Assembly (NCBI GenBank): GCA_902806565.1
Contig: CADCXA010000053.1
Location: forward strand, 1 to 64,000
From: Hypoxylon rubiginosum
Taxonomy: Eukaryota; Ascomycota; Sordariomycetes; Xylariales; Hypoxylaceae
Direction of reading: 5' to 3'
DNA length: 64,000 nucleotides
In this document: positions 25,824-36,155 of the stretch, piece by piece
Layout: the number at the start of each line of letters is the position of its first letter
How positions within the stretch are numbered: position 1 is the first letter of the stretch
Notes under the pieces: generated by a model
Told to the model about the DNA's origin: nothing
Seen by the model: the letters and a program-made list of their open reading frames with translations, nothing else
The model's database searches: none
Program-made: the position numbers and the translations under genes

Positions 25824-26156
25824 ATGTGCTACTTCGAACAAACGCGTTGGATGTGTGGATACTGGCGATGGGGCCATTTCCGCCAACAGTGTACAAAGGA
25901 GTACCGAACCGGGGAGACGTGCGGACTAAAGCTGGTGTACGTTACCAACCAAGAACCGGATAACTGTAAACTGTGCAAAGACATCGAGAAGAAGCAGCGG
26001 AAGTTTACCAAGCTCCAAAACGACATCTACCGATGGCAAAGGGAAGGGAACCGAACAGCAACGATCGAGAAGGCTCAGAGAGATATGGGGGAGGTCGACG
26101 AGGCAATCCAGAACATGCTCCAACAACATCATAATAGGCAGTACTCGGTGGTGTAG
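25824..26156 (+). CDS. Small conserved fungal Cys-rich protein, function unknown
   Basis: Single exon, 110 residues, no signal peptide. Cys residues at 2, 11, 23, 33, 48 and 51 (the last two as CKLC) plus His18 in CGYWRWGHFRQQC suggest a zinc-binding N-terminal half. Residues about 54-100 are charged and helical (DIEKKQRKFTKLQNDIYRWQREGNR), consistent with a coiled coil. I recognise the WRWGHFRQQC...KEYRTGETCGLKLVY pattern as recurring in uncharacterised Pezizomycotina proteins, but no function is known to me. It stands isolated, with a gene-poor region upstream. Confidence 0.75.
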   Translation: MCYFEQTRWMCGYWRWGHFRQQCTKEYRTGETCGLKLVYVTNQEPDNCKLCKDIEKKQRKFTKLQNDIYRWQREGNRTATIEKAQRDMGEVDEAIQNMLQQHHNRQYSVV

Positions 26157-27375
26157 ACATTGGTTGGCGATATATACCAGGCGGTGAGGTTGGCTGCCTA
26201 AGATTCGTAGGATTCTTATTGATTGTGTCGATAATGACTGCTTAGAAAGGGGAGGGAGGAAGAGATCAGTGCCAAAACTCAAGAAGTTGGTTTCTAGGGG
26301 GAGGGGAGAGGAAATCATGGGCTCTAGATATGTTGCCATGTTGAGAGAGACCGGTCGTTTGTACTGTGTAGCTACTCGATGCGAGTCCCTCATCTAAAAG
26401 TACCAGAGGAATCTGCCGTAGTTCGTGGGATTGAATGGATGGATCATCATCGTGAGAGGCTAACGGAGGAGTTCTTCTGTATTTGCTCTTACGCTGGATA
26501 GTCTGACTCACTGCCTACGAATCGGCGGAGGAATTACCAAGTTACGACGAAAGGGGTAAATTTCAGCTAGGTAGGAGACGAAATCAATGGATAAGAGCGG
26601 AAGTTAGACACTTTTATATTCGTCGTCGAGGAGACGGTGAAAATAACAACATTGAATAGATTCGCCCGCGGCCTCCTTAGTACGGAGAAAGAATGAAAAA
26701 AAAAAAAAAAAAAAAAAAAGGGACGTAAAACAAGGGGGTATATTGGACCCGAAAACCAGGCCAGATCCATCTTCTTGTGGCATTCTCTGCATACTGGCAG
26801 CGATTCGTAACCCTAAAGGAGTGGGTAGGGGGGAAACCGGGGACCGGGGATAGGGGGGACAGACTTTAGGGGGGGGTGGTTGCGGTTGCGGTTGCGGCCC
26901 TTCCCGGACTCCCCGCTTGGTGGTTAGATTGGATCTGACGCACAGACTCCCGCTTCCAAATTCTAGAAAAGGCATCGTGAGCCTCTTCGGAGCCACCTCC
27001 CACACCACCGAAGCCGGATACCTGTCTGACGACATGAAATATCTGCAGGAGTGCGTACCAGACAGGCGGGTCTCTCATAACGAGCCCACCCTCTGAAACT
27101 TCTGAAAGGAACTATTATGCACACTGATTACCTAAGGTACGCGTCTGCCATGTATAGTGAACTTGCTCCTATTACGACCTTGGAGAGTATCTCTGATTGG
27201 TAGCATCGGTATTAGTGAGACGCAGCTATAGCGGACAGAGGATGGTAGAATGGGCGGGCCTTTATTAACTTAATTTATAGTATAAGGATATTTCCATGTC
27301 TGCTGTGCACTCCGAGGTTGGAATGAAACTAGACCCGCCTCTTCATCCCACAACAACTCCTACATTAGCAATAAT
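26157..27375. other. Intergenic region, no confident gene
   Basis: Contains an A-run at about 26697-26719, GCGGTT repeats at about 26880-26897 and GGGGACC/GGGGATA repeats at about 26835-26860. A minus-strand frame from an ATG at 27078 to 26866 is open for 70 codons (starts MRDPPVWYALLQIFHVV) but matches nothing I know and ends in a low-complexity Thr/Ala/Pro tail, so it is not called. Confidence 0.55.
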
Positions 27376-27966
27376 CTATGCTCCTGGTGCAGCTGCATCC
27401 GCAAATGTGCCCACGAGAGGACCGCCTACTTCGTCCTTGATGCTCGGGGCTTTGCCTTGCAACTCAACGCCATCTTCCTCACTCAGAAGCCATTCCACGG
27501 CACCAGGACCAATATCCATAGACGCGGCGTCACCATCCGGCGAGAGCTTAGATAGTATATTCTGGTAGCGTGCCAAGCGAGCGTCTTGGCCTGAAAATAT
27601 AGCTGGCTGCGCCCTCTGCGACTCTTGCGGCGCGATTTCGAAGACATCAACGAGGTTACTGAGAGAACGATCAACATGACAGGACAGTAGGCCGTGAGAT
27701 ATTATGGCGCATACTTGGAGGTGCGCGCTACTACTCTTTGCAGCGCCTCGACTTCTCGTTGCGACTCGAGAGGGTCGGCCTGGGGATTTAGATTATGGTC
27801 ACCAAAACTCCCATACTGGATATTGGTCGGATCGTCAAATAGCAGCCGCGATACGTCATCCTGGAAGCAAGTTAATACTATTAGCAAGACTCAATCGTGC
27901 TAGAACGTATACTTCGTCGTATGAATCGCGACGTCGCCTACCGAGGCAGGATGCGCAGATTCCCAT
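27376..27966 (-). CDS. LAMTOR1: LAMTOR1/Meh1-type Ragulator-EGO complex membrane anchor
   Basis: Three exons, 27913-27966, 27715-27860 and 27376-27658, give 160 residues; introns of 52 and 56 nt have GTATAC/CAG and GTATGC/CAG borders, phases 0 and 2. The N-terminus MGICASCLG has Gly2 for myristoylation and Cys4 and Cys7 for palmitoylation, as in LAMTOR1 and yeast Meh1/Ego1. The body reads SRLLFDDPTNIQYGSFG, then a Q.ADP..SQREVEALQRVVARTSNNLVDVFEIAP helix, the core of this Pfam family. Inferred role: tethering Rag GTPases and TORC1 to the vacuole in response to amino acids. The C-terminus GGPLVGTFADAAAPGA looks fungal-specific. Simple ORF calling misses the gene because each exon is short. Confidence 0.85.
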
Positions 27967-28463
27967 TTTGGTTATAGTGACTCGAGTGTCGAGTGTCGAA
28001 TGTCGAGTGTTGAGTGTTGGTTAAGAATTGAGAAAAGTATTAGATATGGGCAGACGCCCTCTGTTAAAAATTTCTAGTAGAATGGAATCATAAGGATCGT
28101 ATAATCTGCCTGGGCGCGCCGGGCAGGAGTTAGAAAGGTTGCCTGAGGTCGGATCGCGGGTCGCGGGTCGCGGTGTCGTCGCAAAATGTCAAATGTTGGA
28201 AGTTTGGAAGAATTTCGGGAAGGGTCTCCCACCTGCCCCCTCTCCCAGTTCATGCGACGGCTAGGCAGCTAGGCGCTAGGCTATTGCTTGGGTCCGTGCA
28301 AGCTTAGGTAATCACAGATTACTTGATAAAAATAAAAAATAAAAAATAAAAATAAAAATAAAGTGCCCCTTGCATCTCAGCTTCTGCCAACTTCGCCTTG
28401 AAATCATTACTCTACTACCCTACTATAATTATACTATAATTATACCCTACCATACTTATAATA
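27967..28463. other. Intergenic region upstream of LAMTOR1 and downstream of bioDA
   Basis: Both flanking genes are on the minus strand. Holds CGAGTGT repeats (27981-28018), GGGTCGC repeats near 28155-28172, and an A-rich AAAATA repeat (28325-28362). No gene seen. Confidence 0.6.
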
Positions 28464-31105
28464 TCAATGTGCTACTAACGCACGTTGCACTAGACGTGCT
28501 ATCTCGGCAACATCATCTTGGGTCGTCTTTTGACTTCCCATGATATACAACACGTTGCCCAAAACCCGACTATGGACGTTCCATCTTGTACTTGAACTTG
28601 TACTTGCATTTCCGTCTCTGTCGCCGTCGTGAAGAAAGCTCTGTAGCTTGAGTGCCGCGTTGCTCTTATAACCTGTGCCATCTGCAGCCTTCATATGGAT
28701 CGCGAGAATACTGCCCAGCGCCCACGTTCCCGCTACACATTGTATTTGATTTGAGACCCAATCCAACAAGTCCCAAGGCCAGATGGACCACAACTCGGCT
28801 TTTGCTACTCTTGCGCGGCCGCCCAGGCATCCCGACCAGTCGCTTTCTTTGGCCCAATCCCATTCGCCCCGCCCCTCCATGGCTTGCATCTGTCGCATCG
28901 ACTCCAAGGCAACCTGGCAGCCAACGGGGTGAGCTGTGTAGCTGTGACCATGAAGCAGGGCGTCGGCCTTGTCATCGCTTTCGAACGCCTTGAAGATGCT
29001 CTCCGACGCCAGCGTAGTGCTGAGTGGCACCAAGCCGCCCGTTAAAAGCTTGGCATGCACAGAGACGTCGGCTTCCGTTCCGAGGAAGGAGGACGCGGTA
29101 AATCTCCCGAGGCGATACAGTCCCGTGAAGACCTCATCGAATATGACGGGAAGCCCCGACCAACTCGCGGGATCGGAGTTGCCTGGCCGATGTCGATGTC
29201 TCGCGTCGAAGAGCTTTGCTGACCGACGGACTACGTCGACAAGGGCGCGCTGGAAAAGGGGGTCGCTGCATTCAGATTAATCTTCACAGCTTTTCGGGCA
29301 TTAGTGTTTCGGTTTCGCTGCTTACACCAACTCCATGCCTCCGGCTCCGACCACTACCGGCTCCATAAGCAGTGCCCCGAACTTTCTCCCATTGCCTAGG
29401 TGGTTCGATAGCGTTCTTTCTATGTATTTCTCGTATGCCCTATGTTTATGCTTGGATCGTCGAGCATCGAGGTCGAACACGTCAGAAAGGCTTTCGAATA
29501 CCTGATCATCGCCTAGATCGGCTTTTAGTGCACCAGACATCTCGATGGCCCATTGGCCGCGGACGCACTTGACACTCGGATAGTCGTACCAGATACCCCT
29601 TCCGTTATACCACTCGATTTTTTCATTGTAGGTGCTTGGCTCGGCGCAATCCATGGCCCCGATAGTATCGCCGTGGTATCCGCCCTTTAGGCCAATGATT
29701 CCGATATCTGTACCTGCGGCCCAGCCGTACCGGAGTCTAGCAGCTCGTAACGCCATCTTCACTGCCACTTCTACGCCTGTGCTCCCATTGTCCGAATAAA
29801 ACACGCGAGTGAGGCGACTACTCTTCATACCGTGTAAGAGGGTCTGTGCTAAGGCCAATGCCGGCTCGTGAATAGCCCCTGCAAACATGACATGGCCGTA
29901 GCGACCCGCCGCGTAGGCTGCCGACATTGTGAGTGATGGGTTACCATGGCCGAGCCCCTGCGTCCACCAGGAAGCAGAACCGTCAAAGGAAGGCTGCAGG
30001 GCTGGCTGGTTTATACTAGTTGCTCCGGGCTTCGATACCAGAGTCTGAAAGAAATCCCCGCGAGCGCTGTCGATTACCACAATATTATCGGGCGAGTTGA
30101 GTTTGTGCTGAGTGAAGGGGTACCATATCTGCTTGTACGCATCGCCGCACATGGAATCGAGCCTATCGATGCGTGCTCGGTGCCGGCGGTCCAGGTGCTC
30201 GAGGATCCGGCGGGTAGCTGTGCTTTCGCTCTCTTCCTCGTAATACTGCGACATTATCTCCGTGTCTGCACCTATATCGGTCTTCGGCGGAGGGGCCGGC
30301 AAAGATGCGACAGCTATGCCATGGTGGCCGGTAAAGTAATCTTTGAGGTACTGCTCGTTGTCGTATTTGTCATCCCGAAATACGAGAATAGTCTCGACGT
30401 CATATCCGCGAATCTTGAGAGATTCAAAAGCGGATATCGTCAGAGAGATGCCTCCGAGCTTGGAGTCGGCGACGAGCACGACGGGGCATCGTAATGCCGC
30501 ATACAAATCCGCCTGTGTGGTACCCGAAGGGCCGGGAGAGTGGACGCCGCCGGCTGTTTCAACGAAGAGCCATCCAGGGCCTCGAGCTGCCATCCGAGAA
30601 GCAAACTGATGTACCTTGGAGAGAAGGTCGACGTCGGAGGGTACTGACTTCACAGTTGCATGTTAAAGCACGATCGGCATCAGCGTCGGGTAATGAAATC
30701 TGGCCGTACCTTGCCCTTTGCTGCGGCATGCGGACTCATCGCGAGGTCATATTGCAGCAGAGTCCTACGAAGGACGCCCGGAGCATGCCTCTCTACGTGA
30801 CTGGATTTGTATCAACATATGCAGCTTAGCCATTCCCACGTTATCTTCTTTCCCCCTCCCCTACGGGTTAGCTTATTCGTTATCCAATGAGTACGCCGGT
30901 CACGAGCTCACTTACACAGGTCATCAGCTTCGTCCTCCGGGCCTGTCGAGACAGGCTTGAGAAATGCTGTATGTTCTCTTCCCCACATGAGCCTGGCAGC
31001 TCTGCAGAGGGTTGTCGTGAAGACTGTCTTGCCGACATCAGTGTTGGCCCCGTAGACTTGGAAGACTCTGAAAGAGCGCCAAAGCAGCGGATGGACGGGC
31101 GCCAT
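28464..31105 (-). CDS. bioDA: Bifunctional dethiobiotin synthetase / DAPA aminotransferase
   Basis: Fused enzyme for two consecutive biotin steps: KAPA to DAPA (aminotransferase) and DAPA to dethiobiotin (ATP-dependent carboxylation). Four exons, 30918-31105, 30710-30800, 29326-30647 and 28464-29265, give 800 residues. Residues 19-27, GANTDVGKT, are the BioD P-loop; ETAGGVHSPGPSG and PVVLVADSKLGGIS follow. The aminotransferase half begins near KQIWYPFTQHK; FYSDNGSTGVEVAVKMALR and GLKGGYHGDTIGAMD bind PLP, and VIFDEVFTGLYRLG plus Lys606 (HAKLLTGG) complete the site. The first donor is GTGTAA (phase 2), because the stronger GTAAGT two bases on would break the frame; that junction is least certain. 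The gene is divergent from bioF. The same fusion is known in Aspergillus and in plants (BIO3-BIO1). Confidence 0.93.
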
Positions 31106-31455
31106 TGACACAATACTAAGAGCTGCTGCGTAGTAAACGTGTCTCTCAGGTCATAGGTGTTCATTTGGGGGGGGGTATATGGCGAGTGCGCGAAATTAGG
31201 TGCTGGATGAAGTCCCTAACTGACCCGCAAAAAGCAGGTAAAGTAGCAAAACCTCTACCCCGACCCCACTGGCCTGCAGCCGTAATATATCGTAACATCG
31301 TAATATCGTAATATCGGTCCGCAGCTCTCATCCTCGAATCTCCCACCTGTGACCAGGGTCTGGACTTTCGTACCATCGTGCCAAAGTATTCAAAGGATCA
31401 GCATAATTTCACTACGACTGCCTTGATCCTCTCCTGGTCGAACTCTGGGATAACA
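31106..31455. promoter_or_regulatory. Bidirectional bioDA/bioF promoter
   Basis: The 350 bp between the two start codons must drive both genes. At 31281-31316 there are four tandem TCGTAA(T/C)AT-like units. A G-run of ten lies at about 31167-31176. No standard TATA box is obvious on either side. The repeats are candidates for a regulator-binding site, which is inference only. Confidence 0.6.
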
Positions 31456-32969
31456 ATGCCGGAAGTTTACAGACAACTAGACGATACCCTGGGTGCTCTT
31501 CTCGCGCGTCGAAAGTCTCATGGTAGGCTCCGGAAGCTGAGCAACACGCCGCCGAACTCCGTCGACTTTTCATCGAATGGCTACCTGTCGTTGTCAACAA
31601 ATCCGGTAGTCCAGAAATCGCTGTTGGCACGCCTGGCGGCCGAGGTCTCAGCCTCCGAAAATGGTAACAGGTCGCGCGGTTCCCGCAGGCAAATCCTCGG
31701 TTCGGGAGGTTCTCGTCTTCTTGATGGCAACTCACTATTTGCGGAATCGCTCGAGTCAAAGATTGCTGCCTTCCACGGCGCGGAGGCTGCCCTTTTGTTC
31801 ACTTCTGCGTACGATGCCAACTGCGGGCTCCTCGGTTGCGTCCCCCAAGTCGGAGACGTGATCGTCTACGACGAGCTGATTCACGCAAGTGTTCATGATG
31901 GGATGCGAATGAGTCGAGCTACCAAGAAGATCCCATTCGCACATGATTCTATGTCAGAGGCCAGTCGCCGGCGGTGCACCGGCGTCGGGGCGAGCCGACC
32001 AGCTCGGCAGAGTAAGAACCAAGGACTCGACGACGTTCTAAGGCAGATATCGGAGAGCGAACATGTCAGGAGCGGTAGGTCAAATGTCTTTGTCTGCGTC
32101 GAGGGTCTCTACAGCATGGACGGTGATGTCGTACGTTTGAACGAGGTCGTTCGGAGCGTTGATCGGCACCTGCCGTCTGGAAATGGCTACATCGTGGTGG
32201 ACGAAGCTCACTCGGTGGGTGTATTCGGCAACGACGGTCGTGGCTTGGTATGCCAGCTGGGCTTAGAAGACAGAGTGTGGGCGAGGGTCCTCGGCTTCGG
32301 CAAAGCTATGGGTTGTGCGGGAGGTATGTATTGTCATCATCTGCAACGCCTTCGTCGCTCTGTCACTGGCACGCTGAAATCTTTACGACGAATCGAATGT
32401 ATATTAATACAACCTCGGTAGGCGTCGTCCTCTGTTCATCTACTACACGATCGTACCTGATCAACTACGCCAGGAGCCTCATCTATACGACTTCGATGGC
32501 CTTCACATCCTTGGCCAGTATAGATGTTGTCTATAGCTATCTTATGGATGGTGGAGCAGGGCCGTTGCGTCAGGACCTGGAGAAGCTTATCCGCTACACG
32601 CACCACCAACTTTCCGTGCTCTGCGTTCGGTTGCAGGTAGACCGATGTACACTCCACGTCCAGGAGGCCCCCTCGAAATCGCCGATCATACCCGTCTTCA
32701 CCGCCTACCCTCGTAGTCTTGCGGAACACTGTCAACGATCCGGCTTTATGGTGCGCCCTATCGTGGCTCCCACGGTGCCTGCCGGAAGTGAGAGAGTAAG
32801 GATCTGTCTACATTCCACCAACACGACTGGGGAAGTTGATGGACTTTGTAACGCGATTGGGATCTGGGTACAAGATCGGGTCGCTGTGGGGCGTGACGAT
32901 GAAAGCGCCGAAGACCACGGAGTTGCTGAGCCTCAAAACGTATTCGGACGGGTTAAACCGCGGCTCTAG
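31456..32969 (+). CDS. bioF: 8-amino-7-oxononanoate (KAPA) synthase
   Basis: PLP enzyme of the alpha-oxoamine synthase family; condenses pimeloyl thioester with L-alanine to KAPA, the first committed biotin step. Two exons, 31456-32323 and 32422-32969, give 471 residues; the 98-nt intron has GTATGT and TAG borders, phase 1. The frame is open upstream of 31456 but without ATG. Landmarks are VDFSSNGYLSLS, ILGSGGSRLLDGN, HGAEAALLFTSAYDANCGLL, DELIHASVHDGMR, VCVEGLYSMDGD, DEAHSVGVFG and the PLP Lys283 in GFGKAMGCAGG. A Ser/Arg-rich insert (about residues 175-195) separates the catalytic blocks. The last residues are KPRL, which resembles a peroxisomal PTS1; KAPA synthase of filamentous fungi is known to be peroxisomal. 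It converges on bioB, 96 bp away. Confidence 0.93.
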
Positions 32970-33065
32970 TGTGCTTGCTATCTATCATCTACCATCTACC
33001 TAGAAAAAGACGGCCCTTTATAGACAGCCACGTCGTTGCTCCGCTTCCAAGTTACCGCGGAGCTC

Positions 33066-34553
33066 TTAGCTCGCTAGCGGCGGAGACTTGTCGAAGCTCT
33101 TCATGGGCTCTAATCCCCAACGGTCGAACATGGCCTTATCCTCGTCCCAACCGTTACACTCCGTCGTGAGCATCTTCTCGCCGGTGAAGATGGCGTTGGC
33201 GCCGGCCATAAAACACAGGGCCTGCTTCTCCTCCGACATGGTCTTCCTTCCGGCCGCGATCCGGACTATGGTGGCAGGCATAATTATGCGAGCTGTAGCC
33301 ACCGTCCGCAGCACTGGAGTGTTACAGGGTTAGTTATAACTAGTGACTAAAAGATTGTATGCGTATCCCCGAGCGATGCAATCTGTTCACGAGCTTCCGC
33401 TTCGAAGCGAGCGCAGCGTGGTGTAATAGAATGGGTTGAAGATGATAAAAAAAATCCCGAGTGTACTCACTATTTGTGAAGTCTAGCGGTGGGCGGTCAC
33501 CGAGTGGCGTGCCTTTGATGGGAACGAGTGCGTTCACGGGGAAGCTCTCCGGATGCGCAGGAAGAGTCGATACGGTATGCAGCAAGCCGACGCGGTCCGT
33601 CGTTGTCTCGCCGAGGCCGAGAATGCCGCCAGAGCAGACGTTAATGCCGGCATCGCGCACGTAGCCAAGGGTCTGGAGACGTTCATCGTAGGTACGTGTG
33701 GATATGATGGACGGGTAGAATTCGCGGCTCGTGTCGACATTGTGGTTGTAGGCCGTCAACCCGGCAGCCTTGAGTTCCTTGGCCTGCTCGCCGTCGATCA
33801 TGCCCAGCGTCACGCATGCCTCCATGCCCAAAGCGCGTACGCCTCGGATCATGTCGGCAATGTTCCGCAGGCTATTCTTCCGCCCGCGCATGTCTCTCCA
33901 CGCAGCGCCCATACAGAAGCGCGTGCTACCATTAGCCCTTGCCTCGCGCGCGGCCGCCAGGACCGACTCGACCGTCTCTACCTTCTTGGCCTGCAGGCCG
34001 GTGCCCTTCTGGTACCGGGTTGCCTGCGCGCAATACGAACAATCTTCGGTGCACCCGCCGGTCTTGATGTTCATGAGAGTGCAGAGCTGGACCTCGGCTG
34101 GGTTATGAAAGTGCCGATGGACGATACCCTACATTGGCTAGTGTTATCAGTCGAGTCCAGCCCTACCGGGTAACAGGCCTCATTTGATAGGCCAGCAGTA
34201 GCAGTGTACGGTGGTCTCCCACCTATAGGTAATCTTACAGCTTGGTGTACCAAGTCCATCAGAGTATGGCCGTAGATTGCCGCTATCTCATCTCTGGTCC
34301 AGTTATTTCTTGGTCGAGTCGCGGAGACAGCATCGTGGAGGATAGCCGTAGCAGGAGGAGCGGGGGCATCGTGCCCAGCAGAGATATGGCCGGGGGCAGG
34401 GAAGGACGGCTGATATGGATGCTGCGGCTGGACTGCGGAGGCGGCGGCGGCGGATGTGCGGGAGGAAACGGTGGTGAATGATCGGAGACGGTTGCGTTGA
34501 CCAGGCCGGGAGAGCGGCTGCGCGAGTCGTTGAAGTAGACGTGCAGATTTCAT
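33066..34553 (-). CDS. bioB: Biotin synthase, mitochondrial
   Basis: Radical SAM enzyme that inserts sulfur into dethiobiotin. Three exons, 34239-34553, 33471-34128 and 33066-33313, give 406 residues; introns are 110 and 157 nt, phases 0 and 1, the second rebuilding Met in FTNMLRTVATAR. The first 45 residues are Arg- and Ser-rich without acidic residues, a typical mitochondrial presequence. Cys131, Cys135 and Cys138 (CTEDCSYC) bind the SAM [4Fe-4S] cluster. GGILGLGETTTDRVGLL, NALVPIKGTPLGD and the end MAGANAIFTGEKMLTT...WDEDKAMFDRWGL are family signatures. The Arg that ligates the [2Fe-2S] cluster is expected in the ARIIMPATIVRIAAGR segment. The ATG at 34553 is chosen because the upstream in-frame codon is GTG. 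Confidence 0.94.
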
Positions 34554-35522
34554 GATCACACAGTGATGAAATAGCTGTCACCTCACAGTTGAAGACCGGT
34601 CTCAAAGTTGATGGGATAGCTCTGCTATGGTAGGAGGTATTGTATTGTACCCTCCCTTCCCTTCCCCTCTCCTCCCCCACACCCCAAAGAAACACATATA
34701 TTTTCCATCTCCCTCCTCCCTCCTCTGTCATATGTCCTCCCTCTGTCCTCCCTCTGTCCCCCCTTTGTCTCCCCTCTCCTCTCTCCCTTTCTTGCTCCAA
34801 GACTTTCCTCAGTGGGGAGGTGGGTTCTGCCATGCCAGGGAGGGGGGCAATCTAGGCGAGCTTTGGGGCGTCTAGAAGCATAGTAATCCCTCACGGATGG
34901 CATATACCTACCTAAAGCGACAGGGTAGGTCGTAATTAAGCAGCCAAATGTTCCCGCTCATTAGCCGGCACTAGAAGGATTGGTGATAGATGGTCCACCC
35001 AACAGCGCTCCCCCCGCTACAGTGCATATAAACCACTCAGCCACTTATAGTAGTGTCCTTTCCAATGTCCAGGGGGGAAAAGGCCGAATTCTTATTGGTC
35101 ATCTCTTGTTCTCGCGTTATTTTCAACAAAAAAATACTGAACTTATCAAGTTGGCATTATTTTAGTATAAAAAAGAAAGGTTGATCGTCAGGGACGTTTA
35201 AAGCCTAGCAGACGTTCCCATAGCTCACTCATACATATGTCACATAGGAGATAAGCTATACAACGTACCTAGGTACTTACCCGGTACGTTTCCTAACGTC
35301 CAACTTGGAACAAAATAGTCTAATATTTATATAGTTATGATACATGATTTGAAGTACAAGCGAATGTGAAGCATACCAGCCAGGTAGGTATACAGATATA
35401 CATATACAAATCCACAAATCCAAGACTTCTCTCTAAATCTCCCCCCCCCCCCCCCCCCCCCTTTGGTAAAGCCCTTCATAAGAACACGTACCTACCTAGG
35501 TAGGTACCTAGTTATCCATCAC
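34554..35522. other. Intergenic region upstream of bioB
   Basis: At 34640-34830 the plus strand is almost pure pyrimidine (CCTCCCT and CTGTCCTCC units), so on the bioB strand the 5' flank is a purine tract. A C-run lies at about 35441-35461. Palindromes such as CTACCTAGGTAGGTACC lie near 35492-35510. No gene is supported. Confidence 0.6.
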
Positions 35523-36155
35523 TCAGCCGCAGACATCGTCAGTAGCTTGCCACCCGTACGATTTGCTCCACTTGGGAACGGAGAACCAGCCTACAAAGTC
35601 AAGTTAGCAACGGGTGCTTATCAATACCAACTCCCTCGCGTAGTTGTGGTCCTTACCAGATTGTTTGGCGTCGCTTCCGCCGCTCTGGCACGTGTTCTCG
35701 ACTTGGGATCGAGCATCGTGCCACTCATCAATATTGCAGGGGTTGCCCTTTTTGCTGTAGGTGCACATGTAAACGGTGATGTCGCCGCTTTTAGCAACTA
35801 CCGCTCGGTGGTTATCATCGCCCTTGAGGTGGCCCGTCGACGAGGAGCAGCTCGTCTCGAAGTGCGCCGTAGCAATGTTCCAGTCCAAAAGCGGCGCCGT
35901 CTCCGTAACGGGCCCGCAGGTAGCAGAAGAGCCGCCGGGCCAACTAACTCGTCTTTCAATCTCGTGGCCGGCTTCGGCGACGCCGCGCTTGATCTTGTCG
36001 ACGACGGAGGAGTCGAGGGGTTGGATCAACTCATGATACTCTCCCCCATTCGTGTCAACCCCAAGAGCCCATACTCCGTCTCCCTCGGGCACAGTCAGGC
36101 CCTGGGCGGCAGCCAGGATGGCCAAGAGAGAAGCGAGCATCTTCTGGCGGTACAT
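35523..36155 (-). CDS. Small secreted Cys-rich protein
   Basis: Two exons, 35657-36155 and 35523-35590, give 188 residues; the 66-nt intron has donor GTAAGG, branch GCTAAC and acceptor TAG, phase 1. The N-terminus MYRQKMLASLLAILAAAQG is a signal peptide; Met6 (36140) is an equally good start. The mature part has six Cys (TCGP, TSCSS, YMC, NPC, ENTC, DVCG), enough for three disulfides. The spliced end reads GWFSVPKWSKSYGW, a pattern I recognise from fungal secreted proteins of unknown function. No enzyme motif is seen. An effector or surface role is possible but only inferred from size, secretion and Cys content. The 244-codon antisense frame over the same DNA is a shadow. Confidence 0.82.

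Noticed and set aside
26604..27035. Pro/Phe-rich minus-strand frame of 143 codons
   Set aside because: Consists mostly of translated homopolymer (A-run) and GGTTGC repeats; low-complexity artefact.
29946..30494. 182-codon plus-strand open frame inside bioDA
   Set aside because: Antisense shadow of the BioDA catalytic region.
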